Notes: generated from the letters alone by a model not told the origin. A stretch of DNA of 64,000 nucleotides from Salvia splendens (GCF_004379255.2 NC_056049.1:11888063-11952062), one strand, 5' to 3'. Positions 23,646 to 36,687 are shown, numbered from the stretch's first letter. Program-made: numbers and translations.

Positions 23646-23915
23646 TGTTTCCGTTTGTTAGCTTTTGAACGTTTTGTTTTGACGAACTATGTAATAGTTT
23701 CTCTTGATGTTTGTTTTCTTTCCTTGTTTCAAAGACCTTGTGGAAACACGTACTTGCTTGGTTTTAAGTTAATAAAGCTTCCCGTTGTTTTATCGTGGTG
23801 TTCGTTTACCTTGTTATGTTTGGGAAAGTTGGTGTTATCGCTTTTGGAAAAGTTGTGTGGTGTGGTGTGGTGATGGTAAAATTGGACTTTTGTACTAACG
23901 CATATGTTGAACAGA

Positions 23916-26900
23916 ATGCCTCCCCGACGTGCAGCCATTCACCACGAGAATGAGGCAAGCAACGAGACCCAAAGCAGTGTGGGTCCTGAAGGGCAACCAC
24001 CACCACCTCCACCACCGCCACAGCCGGAACGGAACATCGAGAAGGAGTTCCGAAAGGAACATCCTCCCGTGTTTGACGGAATGGGAGATCCAACCAAGGC
24101 CGAGACCTGGATTCGGGCCATAGAACGCATCTTTAAGTTCTTAAGGTGTACCAACCAGGAGCGCCTCTCGTGCGTGACTTACCAGCTCACCGGGTCCGCA
24201 GAGTTTTTGTGGGAGACTAAACAGTGGACAATGACGCAAGAACAGTTAGACACCCTGACGTGGGAAGACTTTAAGGAGGAACTGTATCACAAGTACATTC
24301 CAAGGAGCTATCGCAAGGCGAAGGAGGCCGAGTTCTACAACTTGAAACAGGGGCGGATGACTGTGACAGAATATGACCGTGCCCTATGTGACATGTCTCG
24401 GTATGCACCGGAGCAGGTAAACACAGATGAGAAGATGGCGGAAAAGTTTTGTGCCGGTCTGAGGCACGAGATCAGGATGGCTTTGGCATGCCGTGCAAGA
24501 CTCTCGTATGCCGAGTCATTGTCCCGTGCACTGGATGTGGAGGAAGCAATGCCACGGGAAAAGACAGTTACACCCACTACTCCGACACCACCGACCCCAC
24601 AGCAGAATTTCCGGGATAAGAGGAAATGGGACGGGAACCGCGCACCCTTTGACAACAAGAGGTTCCAGAGTACCCCAAACTCTTCCCAGGGAAAAGGAAA
24701 GCAAGCGGCTCCATTCCAAAGTGGAGATTTCCGCCAGAGAGCACCGTTTTGTGCCAAATGTCAGAGGAACCACATGGGAGAATGCAGAGTCGGGACCAAC
24801 GTGTGCTACAAGTGTGGTGGGGTTGGACACATCGCCAAAGAGTGCCCGAGCAGCAACAATACTGGAGGTGGGGGAACGCCGAACGGACCTCGAGGGAATC
24901 CTACACCACCCCAGCAGCAGCAGCAGCGTTGCCAACCATACCCAACTCAAGCTAGAGCCTATGCCTTGGGACGCAAGCAAGCTAAAGCCCCACAGGGGGA
25001 GCAAAAACAAGAAAATCTGACAGGTATGGGAACACTGCTTGACATGCCTGTTGTTGTTCTATTTGATACGGGTGCGTCGCACTCCTTTATATCGCACTCT
25101 TGCGTGACTGCTTTAAGACTGCCTGTTGTTGAACTTGAACGTAAGATGAATGTGAACTCACCGGTAGGAGGTCTTATAGACCTTTCACAATCTTGCTCGA
25201 ACATAGAACTCACGGTGGGAGAACTTAGCTTAGTGGCTCACAACTTGCATGTTATGCCGATGGATAACGTCGACATTATCTGGGGATGGACTGGCTAGCT
25301 GAAAACTATGCCATTATCCGATGCCAAGAGAGGAAAATTTCGTTACAAACCCCGGGGAAGGAGCCCTCTACCTTCCACGGAATTTCGATGAATCAGCGAA
25401 CTTGTGTGATATCGGCACTACAAGCAACTACGATGATTAGAAAGGGGCGTCCTTCCTATCTTGTTTATCTACAAGGACATGACAAGAAAGAGGAGAAAGT
25501 TGAAGATGTGGCAGTAGTATGTGAGTTTCCCGACGTATTTCCCGATGCGTTGCCAGGCCCTCCGCCTGATCGACAATTGGAGTTTACTATCGATCTGGAA
25601 CCATGAGCCGCACCAGTATCGAAAGCACCATATAGGATGGCACCGAAGGAGTTGGAAGAACTCAAAATCCAGCTACAAGAACTACTGGACTTGGGTTTTA
25701 TCCGACCGAGTGTGTCGCCGTGGGGAGCACCGGTGCTGTTTGTGAAGAAGAAAGACAGGACACTGAGAATGTGCATAGACTACAGGGAGTTGAACAAATT
25801 AACTCTCAAGAACAAGTATCCTCTGCCGAGAATAGATGACCTATTCGATCAACTCAGGGGAGCAGGAGTATTCTCGAAAATGGATTTAAGGTCGGGATAT
25901 CACCAGTTGAGGGTACGAAGGGAGGACATACCCAAGACGGCATTCCGAACGAGGTATGGGCATTATGAGTTTGTAGTAATGCCGTTTGGACTGACAAATG
26001 CACTGGCAGTATTTATGGATTTAATGAATCGAGTATTCCATCCGTACTTGGACAAGTTCGTCCTGGTGTACATAGATGATGTACTGGTTTACTCGAAGAA
26101 TGAAAAAGAACATGAGGAGCACCTAAGGATCACGTTGGAAACACTCAGAACGGAAAAGTTGTACGCCAAGTTCAGTAAGTGTGAATTCTGGCTAAAGGAA
26201 GTGAATTTTCTGGGGCATATTGTGACGGCCGAAGGGATTCGAGTTGACCCTGCAAAGGTGGAGGCCGTACAACAGTGGAAGGCACCGAAGACCCCAAACG
26301 AGATCCGGAGTTTCCTTGGACTGGCAGGATACTACCTTAGGTCTATTGAAGGATTTTCGAAAATCGCCAGGCCAATGACTCAACAACTGAAGAAGGGGAC
26401 CAAGGTCAATTGGACACCGGAATGTGAAGCTAGTTTCCAATTGTTAAAGGAGAAGTTGACCACCGCACCTATCCTAGCCGTGCCGGAATCGGGAGTAGAC
26501 TATGTGGTTTACACCGATGCGTCGAAGATTGGACTGGGGTGTGTTTTGATGCAGAATGGTAAGGTGATTGCCTATGCTTCGCGGCAGTTGAGGCCACATG
26601 AGTTGAGCTACCCTACTCATGACTTAGAACTAGCGGCCGTTGTGCACGCATTGAAGATTTGGAGGCACCATCTCTATGGAGTTCGGTGTGAGATTTTTAC
26701 TGACCACAAGAGTTTGAAATACTTCTTTGAACAGAAAGATTTGAACATGAGGCAACGCAGATGGCTCGAGTTAGTCAAGGATTATGACTGCGGCATTAAC
26801 TATCATCCGGGCAAAGCAAAGGTAGTGGCAGATGCTTTGAGCCGAAAAGCCCAACCGCAGTTGGCTACCTTTCTCACTCAGGAAGCGGAGTTGATTCGCG

Positions 26901-28389
26901 ATTTTAGCAGGATGCGATTGGAGGTAGTGAGAGCCCCGGAGACTGTGAAGGGAAAGATTGCCACCTTGGTAATTGCATCCGATCTACGGACAAAGATAAT
27001 AGAAGGGCAACGTAATGATGAAAATTTGGAGAAAGTTCGACTGAAGGTGAGAAAGGGCGAACAAGAGAAGTTTCGAGAGGAGGCTGATAATGCTCTCACC
27101 TACGAGGGGAGACTATGTGTGCCAGGCGACGAAGGACTCCGAAATAAAATCTTGACTGAGGCACACGAGACTCCATACACCGCTCATCCTGGAAGTACAA
27201 AGATGTACCAGGACTTGAAGGGATCATTCTGGTGGGATGGAATGAAGAGGGACATAGCTTTGTTTGTGGAAAGATGTTTGGCATGTCAACAAGTAAAAGC
27301 TTTACATCAACGACCCTATGGGAAGTTGCAACCGTTGGAGATTCTGGAGTGGAAATGGGAACATATCGCTATGGATTTTGTGACGGGTTTGCCAAAGACC
27401 CGCAAGGGAATACGGCCATTTGGGTAATCATAGATCGCCTTACCAAAAGTGCACATTTTATACCCATCCCTATAACGCATGGATCCGACAAACTGGCCCG
27501 GATTTATGTGAAAGAAATCATTCGGCTACATGGGGTGCCAGTAACAATCACGTCAGACCGAGATACAAGGTTTACTTCAAGGTTTTGGATGAGTCTGCAA
27601 CGAGAGCTTGGTACACGACTGAATTTTAGTACTGCTTTCCATCCACAAACTCTCGAGGACATGTTGAGAGCCGTGGTTCTTGACAGAGGAGAAAATTAGG
27701 AAGTTGTACTACCTTTGATCGAGTTTGCCTATAACAACAGTTTCCAGGCGACTATAAATATGGCCCCATATGAAGCATTGTATGGGAGGAAGTGTAGATC
27801 ACCACTCTACTGGAATGAGGTTGGTGAAAGAAGAATACTCGGGCCAGATTCGGTCGAAGAAATGATAGAGATTATGCGACAAATCCGACAAAGGATAAAA
27901 GAAGCTCAAGACCGACAGAAGTCGTATGCTGATGTCCGGCGTACAGATTTACAGTTCAATGCGGGAGATAAGGTGTTTTTGAAAGTATCTCCGTCGAAGG
28001 GAATAACGAGGTTTGGTGTAAAGGGGAAGTTGAAGCCACGATACGTAGGGCCTTATGAAATCCTTGAGAAGGTGGGACCCGTAGCGTATAGGTTGGCACT
28101 ACCACCAAGTTTTGGGACTGTGCATAACGTTTTCCACGTGTCGCAATTACGAAAGTATATGTTCGATCCCAAACACGTGGTGCATCAAGAGGAAATGATT
28201 TTGAATCCCGACTTGAGTTATGAGGAAAAGCCCGAAGCTATTCTGGACAGGAAAGTGCAAGAGTTGAGGAATAAGTCAATCGTATCCGTGAAAGTACTTT
28301 GGAAACACCATGGCCACGAGGAGACTACTTGGGAACTCGAGGATAAAATGAAAGAGAAATACCCGGAGCTTTTCGTTACGAATGAGTAA
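23916..28389 (+). pseudogene. gypsy1 gag-pol polyprotein, broken
   Basis: The start is the Met at 23916 (MPPRRAAIHH). The gag core is followed by a CCHC knuckle CYKCGGVGHIAKEC (24804-24845, about residue 297). The protease motif DTGASHSF begins at 25065. Reverse transcriptase has YIDDVLVYS with the Asp pair at 26075-26080. RNase H ([15 protein letters not shown]), integrase HHCC finger and core ([16 protein letters not shown]) and a C-terminal chromodomain (WKHHGHEETTWELED) follow. Breaks are a one-base loss near 25280, TGA at 25604-25606, a one-base loss near 27405, a ~30-base integrase deletion near 27648 and TAG at 27697-27699. The integrase deletion removes the segment that carries the third catalytic acidic residue, seen intact in gypsy2 as SERTIQ. 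Activity is therefore not expected. Confidence 0.93.
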
Positions 28390-28424
28390 ATTTCGGGATG
28401 AAATTTCTGTTAAGGTGGGTAGAA

Positions 28425-31204
28425 TGTAACACCCGTACCTTAAATAAGAAATTAATGTTATGTAACGAAATAATTGATAAAATTATTCCGAGATGCTGTG
28501 CTTCTCGATAAATGTGATATGGAAAAAAAAGTGGTTTATGTGTTAATTGTGAAAAGGAACGTGCTTAATTGTTTAATTGTGAACGTTAGGAGACATGTTG
28601 GAGGTCTCGTGGAAAGAATGACGACGAAATTGCTATTTTTAGCAAGACGAATGAAATACGTGGAAAGGAATATATTTTCTATCTATGGATAACGATGCAC
28701 GTAAATCGAGGAATGGTCGAAGGGATATTAAATTTGGGACAACACCAAATAAAAATGATGCCGTTAAACGTACTTTAATTTTTGTTTGTGAAGAACAAGA
28801 TAACAAAATTGAATAAAGACCCGTGAATTTTTTTATTAACAAAGGAAAATACGAAAAATAAAGTATGAATTTATTTTGGGCTTTTCAAAATAAATTAGAG
28901 TCCAATTAACTACAAAATAATTTTGGTTCTAATTATTCTTTTTAATCCACCAAATAATAGTATTAATTTTCAATCTTGGGCTTCCAATTAAATTGAGCCC
29001 AAGACCATTAAAATAATTTAGTAGCCCATTCTTCTTTCCAAACAATTGGGAACAAGCCCAAAAGTTTTTGTCTTCTTCTTCCTCACACATATGGCCGACG
29101 GTTTCCTTCCTCATGGAGGGGACTCTCCATTTTCTCCACCTCCCCATCTTCCCCATCAATGCTACCATCCAAGAGCCTCACCACTCCTCTTTAATCCATT
29201 CCCTAAACACTTGACATTACACCACAAAGAAATCAAAGAGAAGGAAAGTGAGAGGGCCGAGAGGAAATTGCCGAGAGGAAAGGAGAAAGATTTGGCCACC
29301 ATCTTTTGTGTGTCATCTACCATTTTTCAACCATTTTTGGAGGTATAATCCATTCCTATCAAAGCATGAGTTTATTTTAGCTTTGCATATAAGTTTTTAT
29401 ACCTTCTTGTTCCATAACCAATTCAAGAAGAAACCAACTATGAATCAACCAAACGATCACCGCGCGTAACCGAAACTATGAAAGAACTTAACTTTTTAAT
29501 AAAAACGCGTGTTGCGGGTTGAATCGGGGTCGTTCGGAGTGTTGTCGGGGAAGGGATGTCGCCGGTGGTGGCTGGCGGAATGGACAGCAGCGGTTCCCGA
29601 CGGCTCGGCGGTAGCGGCGACTCCAGCGACGGCTGTCGGCGAGCAGCAGCCCTCCGGTGACGGACAGCAGCGGTTCCCGACGGCTGTCGGCGAGCAGCAG
29701 CCCTCCGTGGCAGCAGCAACGGCGTCGCGGCGAGGCAGCAGCGACGGAGACGACTCCAGCTCTTCCCCTGCGACTTCTGCAGCGACGGCGGGCGACTTCA
29801 GCAGCGGCGGTGTCGACGTCGACGTCGAAGAGAGAGAGAGGGAAGGAGGAAAAGAATGAGAGAGAGAATGAGGATTGGGCCACTTTTGTTCGTTTTTGAA
29901 TTGGGCCTCATATTTTTTTTGTTGGGAAATTGTTTTAATTTGGAGGGATAAGGTGGGCTAAGTAATTAAATCTTTGGGCAAAACTAATTAAATCCCAGAA
30001 TTTCGAAAGGCGAATAATTTTATTCCTAGTGTGAAATAAATATAATTGTGAAGAGAAATAGTTGCGATAATTTAATTATACGCTTAAATAATTTTTAGGA
30101 ATTTATTCCGACATCGTGGAGGAAAATTATGAGGAGTCAACGAAGTAGTTATAAGCGTAAATGGCCGACCGGCGCCGCAAGCGACGCCTTGGGCGGCCGC
30201 CGAATAACCAAAAATGCGCGAAAATCGAGAAAAAGAATTAAAAGATGTTAATTAAAGTGCATGCATTCTGAATATCGTCGTTACCGAGAATTTATGTGAA
30301 TTTTATGTATTTTCCGAAAAGGTGGTTCGCACGCACGCTAAAAGTCGGAACGAGGAATTTTACGGAAATCCTAAGCTTTTGAGGTGGGCTTTACTACTTA
30401 AATTCTTTTATTTTGAAATGATATGTTTATGGTGAAATAAGGGTGGTTTAAAATAGTATGTCATGCCGTTTTTATGTTTTGAATTGCCCATCTGATTGTC
30501 TACTGGGATAATATCCTACTAGACTTTGATAGTTAACGAATTCGGGTCTGACTAGGGAGTGAGTCCCTACTCGGACTAGTGCACTGATAGAGATCGTGAG
30601 CCGTCCCTAGGTCGACCGGTCCAGTGATCGAGTTTGTGGCCACATTCTCGTTTCACATGATGGTTCAGATATGGTATATGATGGAGGATGATGTTAGTCC
30701 GCGCGGACACTTTTTAAAGAAATGAATTTTTGTGTTTCTCGGCCTTTGAAAGAAAAAAACCCGGGATTCACTCGATGATGGCTTGACATATCTTAACGAT
30801 GAATGTTTTCGGGCATGAGTTCACTGGGTGCATCAAGTACTCAGCCCCCGCATATGTTTTCTCTATGTGCAGGTTGAGCGAGGCCGGGAGGCGGAGGATG
30901 TTGAGTGATGATTCAAGAACTGGTCCGGTTATTATTATGTCTTCATACATAGTAGTAGCTAAACTCTCAGTTGCTTCCGCTACTCTACGTTTTAAGAATT
31001 TCTTTTATTTCCATTGGATTGTCAAACTATGTCATTCATGTTATGTACTTTCGAGATTTGAAACTTTGAATTGATAATGAAATTTCGCCTTTTGATCTAC
31101 ATGTTGTACCCCTTGATTGTTTTCCCCATTCTTCCCCGCTTCTTAATTCCCCCACTAGTCGCGATCCACCGTGCTTTTTATCCTTAGGAAGTGCGGTCGT
31201 GACA
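28425..31204 (+). repeat. gypsy1 3' LTR
   Basis: A 2780-base partner of the 19799-22495 LTR, preceded by a purine-rich AAGGTGGGTAGAA tract. It keeps the block (about 28984-29131) that the 5' LTR has lost. The two differ by a few substitutions and several indels. Confidence 0.93.
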
Positions 31205-31357
31205 TAATGCGCATTGACTTCCTCTGGAGGGTACACAATTTTAATTTTACAGTTGTAAGATTTTGAAAAGTTTTATGGTTAATCTAATCAAACTTCTTAC
31301 ATAAGTTTATGACAATAGTAAAATACTCTGTTTTGCAGTGCAAATCAAATCGTCATT

Positions 31358-34300
31358 ATGTCGTTTAATCCTCTTTCCGCAATTCTCAAAGAAAATAAAC
31401 TCGAGGGCCAAAATTACATAGAATGGAAACAAAATTTGGACATCGTTCTCACAACAGATGAATACATCTTTGTGCTCACCAGCCCGCAACCTCCAGTGCC
31501 GCCGGCTAACGCTGCGGCAGGAGTCAGAGATGCACACAGACGGTGGCATAAGGAGAATGAGATGGCTAAGTGCTACATGTTGGCTTCTATATCTTCGGTA
31601 CTCAAGCATCAGCATTCAGCCATGGAAACAGCCGCCGAGATTATGCAGAATCTCAAAAATCTTTTTGGTACTTAGAATCGAACGGCTAAGTCTCAAGCCT
31701 TTCGGAGTATCATGTCGAAGACAATGAAGGAAGGCTCGTCTGTGAGGGACCACGTCCTCAAGATGATGGGCCACCTCAACCAAATTGAGGTCTTGGGAGG
31801 GACGATCGATCCCGAGTCCCAGGTGACTATCATCCTTCAAAGTCTTCCCCCTAGCTTCCAACAGTTCAAGCTCAACTTCTAGATGAACAAAAGGAATTAC
31901 ACCTTGGCAGAGCTGTTGACTGAACTTCAGTCGGCAGAGGACCTTATGGTCCAGGCTAAGGCGGCCATGATGATTTCGGCGCCTCGTTCCTCTGGCTTAA
32001 AGCCTAGCAAAGGAAAAAGGCAGGCACCGAACTCAGGACAGGCCAAGATAGCTAAGGGAAAGAAGAAGAAGAGGGCTAACAAGAAGCCCACGGGGAAGTG
32101 TTTCAAGTGTGGAGAAAAGGGGCATTGGAAGCCAGACTGTCCTAAACGGGGCAAGGCTACAGGTATGCACCAGGCTCTAGTTGTCGAGTCTTTTTTGACT
32201 TCGACATCAATTTGCAATTGTGTTATTGACACAGGAGCCACTGATCATATTTGTTTTGATCCTGACTTAATGCAGGTGACAAGACGGCTACATGATCGTG
32301 AGATCGAAGTCCAGCTGGGCGACGCTACCAAAGTGGCGGTCGTTGCAGTGGGAGACATTTATTTGCGTTTTAGTAGTGATATATTTTTGATTTTGAAGAA
32401 TGTTTTGTTGATACCTTCTTTTAGAAGAAATTTAATTTCAGTTTCTGAATTGGTTTATGATGGATATTCGATTTCTTCTAATGACAACTGCGTTATTAAG
32501 AAAGATGGTTCTTATATATGTCGTGGTATCATGGAAAATAATCTGTACACAATCACTTCTACACAGTTTAATAATCGCAAATCAGAACTCAATACAACAT
32601 CAAAAATTTCAAAGAAACAAAAGGAACCTTCAAGTTCAATGAACGAAACGTACTTGTGGCACCTTAGACTTGGTCATGCCAATGAGAGGAGAATCCATTC
32701 TCTTGTTAAACAAGATCTTATCAAAGTTCTAGAGGAGGAACCTTTTCATAAGTGTGAGTCATGCTTAGAAGGCAAGATGACCAAGAGGCCTTTTAAGGCT
32801 AAGGGCAATAGGTCCAAGGAAGTACTTGAGCTCGTTCATTCCGATGTATGTGGACCAATGTCAACTGAGGCAAGAGGTGGTTTTCGATACTTCATCACAT
32901 TTATTGATGACTTCTCGAAAATTGGATATGTCTACTTGATGCGTCACAAGTCAGAGTCTTTTGACAACTTTAAAGACTTTAATACTCTTGTGGAGAAGTA
33001 TCATGGGAAGAATATCAAATGCCTACGATCTGATCGTGGAGGCGAATACCTCAGTACCGAATTTTTGGACTACTTATCGGAAGTGGGAATTCAATCCCAA
33101 CTGACTGCGCCGGGCACGCCCCAGCAGAACGGCGTGACTGAAAGAAAGAACATGACCTTATTAAACATGGTTCGATCGATGATGAGTTATGTATTGGAAA
33201 AGGATCCAACGAAGCTAGGATCTAGGACGGATGTATGTTTGTTTATAGGATACCCCAAAGGAACGAAAGGTTATGAATTCTTTAGTCTCCGAGATAAGAA
33301 AGTCATTGTGAGCACTCATGCGACATTCTTAGAGGAAGACTATGTAATGAATCATAAACCCAGCAGTGAAGTGGCTCTAGATGAGCTAACTTCTGTCACA
33401 AGTTCCATTAACCAAGAACAAGTACCAAGTGTACAAACAATTCCCGAAACTTCAACTTCTACTTAAAATATTGTAGTGCCGCGCCGCAGTGGGAGGGTCT
33501 CACATGAGCCCGACAGATACATTGGTTTGGGAGAATCTATGGATGACTCCTCGGACAGCAATGTATTAGATCCCTGGAACTTTGCGGAGGCGCAGACAGA
33601 TATCGATCATTGCGAATGGGTAAAAGCAATGGATTCAGAACTACAATCTATGATAGACAAAGACATCTACGATTTGTCCGTCCTACCCGAAGGTTGTACT
33701 GCCATTGGGAGCAAGTGGATATATAAATGTAAACGTGGACCCGATGGACTAGTTAAAGTCTTCAAAGCAAGACTAGTGGCCAAGGGGTATACCCAAAAGG
33801 AAGGCATCGATTATGATGAGACCTTCTCCCCAGTGGCCATGCTCAAATCGATCCGGATACTGTTGTCTATTGCAGCTTATATGGATTGGGATGTATGGCA
33901 GATGGACGTTAAGACTGCATTTCTAAACGGCAGTCTTGAGGAGACCATCTACATGGAACAACCCAAAGGATATGCCATAAAGGGCAAAGTACACATGGTT
34001 TGGAAGCTTAAGAAGGCCATTTATGGCCTCAAGCAAGCATCTAGATCGTGGAACCAATGTTTCGATCAAACTGTTTGCAAGTTTGGATTCGAAAAGTGCC
34101 CAAGTGAAAGCTGCGTGTATAAGAAAGTTGATAAGGGAAATGTGGTGTTCTTAGTTTTATATGTAGATGACATTCTTCTAATTGGAAACAATAAAAAGAT
34201 GTTGTCATCAGTTCGAACATGGTTATCAAACCAGTTCAAGATGAAGGATATGGGAGACGCGGGACACATCCTCGGGATCAAGGTTCTTCAGAATCGAGAG

Positions 34301-35158
34301 AAGAAGATGTTGTGCTTATCTCAAGAATCTTACATCGAAACAGTACTTAGTCGTTTTAGCATGCAGGACGCCAAGAAAGGTTTCTTACCTTTTAGACATG
34401 GCATCCATTTATCTCAAGAGATGTGCCCTAAAACGCCGTCTGAGATACAATCAATGAGAAGGATTCCATATGCTTCGGCAGTTGGAAGTCTCATGTATGC
34501 TATGCTTTGTACTAGACCAGATATTTGCTTTGCTGTTGGCATGGTGGCAAGATATCAGTCGAATTCAGGCCAAGGACATTGGACTGCCGTAAAGAACATA
34601 CTCAAGTACCTTAAACGGACTAAGGACTATGCTCTAGTTTACAATGCAGCCGAGCTCTGTCCTTTGGGATATACTGACTCAGACTTTCAAGCTGATCAGG
34701 ACTCGAGAAAATCTACTTCAGGATATGTGTTCACCTTAGGAGGTGGAGCCGTAATTTGGAAGAGTGTGAAGCAGAAATGCATCGCGAACTCGACCATGGA
34801 AGCCGAGTATGTGGCCGCTTCGGAGGCTGCAAAAGAGGCAGTATGGTTCAAGAACTTCCTTATGGATTTAGGCGTGGTTTCGAATCTGCCCAAGAGCATC
34901 ACCATTTATTGTGACAATTCTGGTGCTGTGACAAACTCGAAAGAACCAAGAGCTCACAAAGCGAGCAAACACATAGAGCGGAAGTATCATATCATTAGAG
35001 ATATAGTGCAGAGAGGAGACATAAAAGTGGTCAAGATTGCGTCAGAGAACAACCTGGCAGATCCTTTTACAAAGGCTTTGGCGGTAAAACCGTTCGAGTG
35101 CCACGTTGAAGGGATGGGAGTTCGACTCATTCAAGACCTCAACTCGCTTTCAGTATAA
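31358..35158 (+). pseudogene. copia1 gag-pol, three premature stops and an integrase deletion
   Basis: A single frame of 1267 codons from MSFNPLSAILKENKL is interrupted only by TAG at 31673-31675, TAG at 31880-31882 and TAA at 33464-33466. The order is gag; CCHC knuckle (residues 248-261, CFKCGEKGHWKPDC); protease DTGATDH (Asp 291); integrase finger (HLRLGHAN; CESCLEGK); integrase core Asp 496 (HSDVCGPM), Asp 559 (RSDRGGEY) and Glu 595 (NGVTERKN) with D-35-E spacing; reverse transcriptase YVDD (Asp 937-938, 34166-34171); RNase H (YTDSDF; MEAEYVAAS; YCDNSGA). After MMSY the integrase jumps directly to VLEKDPTKL, so roughly 80 residues usual for copia integrases are missing. The element could not supply its own integrase. 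Confidence 0.95.
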
Positions 35159-35229
35159 GTGGGAGAAATTTAGACGTGTGCACTACCATTTTGTATACTC
35201 AAAAGCTGTTTTGAGTATAAGTGGGAGAT

Positions 35230-36640
35230 TGTTAGGGTTTTGTATACTAGAAATTACCTTTCGTGTGATTGGATACTGTAAAACTCTAATGGTTATTTTC
35301 CAATAAATGCAACAGATTATTTTTGTCATAATGTTGTTATGTTTTACATTTAATGGTTGTTTATTGCATATTTAAATGTATGAGCAAACGTAACAAAGTC
35401 TAAGTCTTTGTTTTAGTAGACCGGTTGTGGGCGTCGTCCAATTTAAGGTAACACGGTCAGTTCTAAACAAAGAAAAATAAGAATTTCACAACCTAGATAG
35501 GCCTAGACTACCTATCGCGAAAGGTTGCAATGTCAGTCCGATTATTTCTAAACCTTATTGAAATAAGATGACGTTGGTGTATTATAGCACTGAATGGATC
35601 TAACAGCAAGACGAGTCTTTATGCTATCTACTGAAAGACGAGGTCTTGAAAATTAATTTCTTAATCAATGTACGTTAGCATTGAGCATACGATATTGAGG
35701 ATCCACTACTTTGACTTACCAAAGGTACAGGTTTTTCGTAACTCAACGATCCAGGTATATTGGGTAGTGGTGATCATTATCTAGAGGTGCTAGGATTGCT
35801 ATTATGTTAAAACATGCGCGAGGAGAGTCTCGTTTGATAACATCCACAAGAGGAGCTCGAAACGAGGTTTTATTATTCCGAACCTAGCTAGTTGGAATTC
35901 GAAATATGTTAATTAATTAAGTCTATAGCAGACATTAATTAATTAATGGATGTTTCTATGTTAAGCGCGGGAAATAAATCAAATGCAATTAAAGGAAACC
36001 CGGAATACTTGTAATTTCGGATTTGGAAGGCAGTGCAATATTACTTCTGTAGTGACTGCTCGTAATATTCCAATATAAGCTTATATTAAATTGTGGGTTC
36101 AATTTAATTAGTAAAAAGCTAATTGGGTGAGGCCTGTTTCAAATTATTCCTTAGATCCCTAACTGGGCCCAATGTGTGACTTAATATAAATAGGAGAATA
36201 AAGGAGACAGAAAATACACAACAATTATTGTCAAAATTTTCGTCCCCCCCTCTAAAGAGAGATCTCGAAAACTGTGCTTCCTCCGTGAGCAGTTTCTGTC
36301 TTCCATTATTCGAGTCCTAGTACGTTGGTGAGATTTGCCCACACAAATATCAGCGTATAGTCCGGGACACGAATCAGAAGATCCGAGGTCTTGTATTGAA
36401 GATCTTCACGTGGAGACGGAGCAAGCCATCATCGATTCTTGATTGAATCAACAAGGTAAATTGGCTAATTCCGTAGTAAGCATCTTTTAGGAATTTTATG
36501 CGCTAAAGCATGTTTTAATTCAAGTTATGAGCATGATACATGTGATAATTACGCGAATAGATTTTGTCTAAATAATCTGCTAAATAGATCAAATTCATGT
36601 GATCTGTTATGAACGCACGCTTCCGCTGCCAGCCCCTTCA
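35230..36640 (+). repeat. copia1 3' LTR
   Basis: A 1411-base LTR. Directly before it the phrase GTATAAGTGGGAGA occurs twice (about 35153 and 35216), so the polypurine region is itself duplicated. A 54-base block present in the 5' LTR is missing near 35892. Confidence 0.95.
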
Positions 36641-36645
36641 TATAC

Positions 36646-36687
36646 ATGCGTACGAAAGATGCTTTTCCAGTATACTAAACTCTAGCA
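36646..36687 (-). repeat. inverted copia LTR, piece 3 (5' start)
   Basis: On the minus strand this reads TGCTAGAGTTTAGTATACTG and then CATCTTTCGTACG, parallel to the start of the copia1 LTR. It completes the outermost LTR of this nest. No matching target duplication is found at 36688 versus 6549-6553. Confidence 0.65.

Larger units (their letters stand above)
19799..31204 (+). mobile_element. gypsy1: chromovirus (Tekay-like) inserted in copia1
   Basis: LTRs at 19799-22495 and 28425-31204 start TGTAACACCCG and end GTCGTGACA. The flanks TAATG at 19794-19798 and 31205-31209 are a perfect target duplication. The order gag, protease, reverse transcriptase, RNase H, integrase, chromodomain and the ~2.7-kb LTRs fit the chromovirus branch of Ty3/gypsy, most like Tekay. 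The element carries an additional ORF before gag. Five lesions in gag-pol make it defective. Confidence 0.95.
16422..36640 (+). mobile_element. copia1: Ty1/copia element interrupted by gypsy1
   Basis: LTRs at 16422-17886 and 35230-36640 begin TGTTAG and end CCCCTTCA. They are flanked by a perfect 5-base duplication TATAC (16417-16421 and 36641-36645). A primer site follows the 5' LTR, and the purine tract AAGTGGGAGA precedes the 3' LTR. Without gypsy1 the element is about 8.8 kb, with an unusually long leader of about 2 kb before gag. The gag-pol order protease, integrase, reverse transcriptase, RNase H is diagnostic of Ty1/copia. I do not assign a lineage. Confidence 0.95.
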
